Assembly: GCF_038719015.1 (NCBI RefSeq)
Contig: NZ_CP152276.1
Coordinates: forward strand, 3,551,501 to 3,615,500
From: Nguyenibacter vanlangensis
Lineage (GTDB): Bacteria > Pseudomonadota > Alphaproteobacteria > Acetobacterales > Acetobacteraceae
Length of the DNA stretch: 64,000 bases
Reading direction: 5' to 3'
Part shown: positions 62,580 to 64,000 of the stretch, piece after piece
Layout: each line of letters starts with the position of its first letter
How positions within the stretch are numbered: position 1 is the stretch's first letter
The notes under the pieces: generated by a model
The model's input: the letters and a program-made list of their open reading frames with translations, nothing else
What the model was told of the DNA's origin: nothing
The model's database searches: none
Translations under genes and position numbers: made by a program

Positions 62580-62942
62580 TTATCGGGCATAGCGTTTCAT
62601 CACCAGGGAACCCGGCACGATCATCGCCATGAACTTCGCCGAGATGGGGGCCGACGAGAAGCGTTCCATGGACGCGTCGGCATCGGCGACCGACCGCCAA
62701 TGGACGATCGCCAGCCAGCTATGGTCGCTGCCAGGCGCGGATTCTCGCGACACGAAGCCCGGGCGCTTTGCGATCAGGTTCGTGCCGATCTCGTGATCGA
62801 TCGCTTCCATTTGCGCGACCGTGACATCGCTTCTCAGCGTCGCCGTGACGACTTCGATGATCGGCGCACCCGCGGCCCGCGCGGCGATCGGAGACGCCAT
62901 TCCCGCCAGCGCCAATCCCGCGGCGATAAGCTTTTTCATCAT
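62580..62942 (-). CDS. Secreted ABM-like dimeric alpha/beta-barrel protein
   Basis: 120 aa from the ATG at 62942, with AAAGGAAAG upstream. A signal peptide (KLIAAGLALAGMASPIAARAA) leads to one antibiotic-biosynthesis-monooxygenase-like domain: VVTATLRSDVTVAQMEAIDHEIG, then GFVSRESAPGSDHSWLAIVHWRSVADADASMERF and KFMAMI. Such domains usually act inside cells on quinones or haem; export to the periplasm is less usual. Role unknown. Confidence 0.7.
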   Translation of the reverse strand: MMKKLIAAGLALAGMASPIAARAAGAPIIEVVTATLRSDVTVAQMEAIDHEIGTNLIAKRPGFVSRESAPGSDHSWLAIVHWRSVADADASMERFSSAPISAKFMAMIVPGSLVMKRYAR

Positions 62943-63077
62943 GCTTCTTTCCTTTATATCAAGTGCTGACAAACGGATTCCCGTCAATCCTGAGGAATCG
63001 GCAGCACCCTTCGGCCACCGGTTCGGTGTTCGGCGCGGAGCCGGCGGCGCGATCCGCCGCCCCCGCGTGGGCAACGG

Positions 63078-63626
63078 TCAGGCACCGGCCTCCTGTGACC
63101 GCACCCACCCACGCCGGACGATCAGCGCGATCGGCAGGCCGAACCCGAACATGTGGATCAGCAAGGCAGGCACGAAGGGCATGGGTGTCACCGATGCGGG
63201 CGTGGTGAAGGCGCTGTGCGGCAACACGACGAATCCCATGAAGAAGAATAGGATGATGCCGAGTACGGGCCCGCCGGCCCACGCCCAGCGGTTCACCGCC
63301 GGCACGCGCCACGCGACCAGCGCGTACGCGACCGCCGGAACGATCGATACGAAGAAATGAAGCAGCGTCCCCAGGACCAGACCGGCGGCACCCGCATAGG
63401 CTGCCATGCCGATCAGGCTGCTGGCCGCCAGTTGCACCTCCGGAACGATTCCGACGCCCCGCGCCGCTTGCAGGATAAGAACCGGGACAAGTCCGATGGC
63501 GCCGGTTGCCAGGCCGGCGGCCAGCCCGATGGCGACGGCGCGGGACGACCCACGCCGCGAACCCGCTGGTCCCGCCGTCACCCCGCTCCCTGCCACCTTG
63601 TCCTGTAATGCGTCCGTCATATGCAT
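63078..63626 (-). CDS. Hypothetical four- to five-helix membrane protein
   Basis: 182 aa from the ATG at 63626 (CGAGGAT upstream). Hydrophobic segments include AVAIGLAAGLATGAIGLVPVLIL, SSLIGMAAYAGAAGLVLGTLLHFFV, AGGPVLGIILFFFMGFVVLP and MPFVPALLIHMFGFGLPIALIV. The pattern resembles small DUF-type inner-membrane proteins found next to short-chain oxidoreductase genes, but no family was recognised. It is 98 bp upstream-to-downstream of the partial NmrA-like gene on the same strand. Confidence 0.6.
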   Translation of the reverse strand: MHMTDALQDKVAGSGVTAGPAGSRRGSSRAVAIGLAAGLATGAIGLVPVLILQAARGVGIVPEVQLAASSLIGMAAYAGAAGLVLGTLLHFFVSIVPAVAYALVAWRVPAVNRWAWAGGPVLGIILFFFMGFVVLPHSAFTTPASVTPMPFVPALLIHMFGFGLPIALIVRRGWVRSQEAGA

Positions 63627-63724
63627 GATCAATCCTCGGTCGTCCGTCGTTGGAGGATGCGGGGCCGTGGCTACATGAACCGACGGCAGGTCCGGCCCCA
63701 TTTGCCTGACTGCCCGTCCCGTCC

Positions 63725-64000
63725 TCAACCGCGCAGCGCGGCCGCGACGCGGCTTTCCAGCGAGGCCGTCGGGCGGCCGATCAGCCGCGACAGGGCGCCG
63801 CCATCATCGAACAGGGCACCGCGCGAGGCGGCGACATCGGCGTCGGCCAGCAGCGCGGCCAGGTCGCCCGGAAGCCCCGCGCCCGCCAGCATGCCCGCAT
63901 AGGCCTCGGCGGACAGATCGTTATAGGCCACGGCCTTGCCCGACTGGCGCGACACCTCCGCCGCGAGTTCGGCCATCGTGAAGGCCCCGTCGCCGGCGAG
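63725..64000 (-). CDS. NAD(P)-binding NmrA/QOR2-like oxidoreductase, C-terminal part (runs off window end)
   Basis: Only about 92 C-terminal codons are in the window; the gene continues beyond 64000 at its 5' side. LAGDGAFTMAELAAEVSRQSGKAVAYNDLSAEAYAGMLAGAGLP is typical of the C-terminal substrate domain of SDR-a5-type quinone oxidoreductase QOR2/NmrA-like proteins. GRPTASLESRVAAALRG is the usual end. Such proteins bind NADPH and reduce quinones or sense redox. Confidence 0.72.
   Translation of the reverse strand, partial: LAGDGAFTMAELAAEVSRQSGKAVAYNDLSAEAYAGMLAGAGLPGDLAALLADADVAASRGALFDDGGALSRLIGRPTASLESRVAAALRG

Overview
The window is high-GC (mostly about 65-70%) alphaproteobacterial DNA and reads as an acetic acid bacterium (Acetobacteraceae), most like Gluconacetobacter. 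The evidence is the transaldolase/phosphoglucose isomerase fusion, the short-form 6-phosphogluconate dehydrogenase, the pentose-phosphate operon, an OprB sugar porin, several TonB receptors and the codon use. This placement is inference from gene content, not a database match. No rRNA, tRNA, transposase or CRISPR array was seen.

Layout. 0-4.5 kb: an allantoate-amidohydrolase-like enzyme and a PucG-like aminotransferase (ureide catabolism), a phosphoesterase and a small membrane protein. 4.4-11.1 kb: a lower-GC glycan-type island with two glycosyltransferase-like genes, a DegT aminotransferase, a flavoprotein and an acyltransferase, followed by a decayed TonB-receptor fragment. 11.7-17.8 kb: LysE exporter, xylulokinase, and a coupled pair of an unknown protein and a PPDK-like protein lacking the PEP/pyruvate barrel. 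17.9-21.8 kb: an iron-uptake block (Sel1 protein, TonB siderophore receptor, PiuC-type oxygenase) with a Fur-box-like site. 21.8-22.1 kb: tandem repeats of about 166 bp that run into an amino-acid permease. 23.6-27.1 kb: a TonB receptor and a LysR regulator.

27.5-34.4 kb: a TonB receptor is followed by a periplasmic tryptophan-tryptophylquinone (TTQ) amine dehydrogenase set: large chain, MauD-like protein lacking its second active-site Cys, Tat-exported small chain with both TTQ tryptophans, monoheme cytochrome c, MauE and MauD. No mauG is present in the window. 34.5-44.4 kb: signal peptidase I, a frameshifted Ser/Thr-rich small gene, a THUMP methyltransferase, GabT, OprB, HisC, an ankyrin protein and a metallo-beta-lactamase-fold hydrolase.

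44.8-56.4 kb: tkt, then tal-pgi, gnd, zwf, two HAD phosphatases, pgl, rpiA and gntK on one strand. This is nearly the whole oxidative and non-oxidative pentose phosphate pathway plus gluconate entry. A solitary CRISPR type I-E-like repeat lies in the tkt leader. 56.5-64 kb: a degenerate aspartyl-protease-like protein, eutB and eutC separated by an alpha-hydroxy-acid oxidase gene, a small lower-GC GNAT/isochorismatase pair, and small envelope and oxidoreductase genes running off the end.

A striking feature is the number of very short tandem arrays (units of about 11-17 bp, always 12 or 15 bp inside genes) scattered through at least 15 loci, both coding and non-coding.
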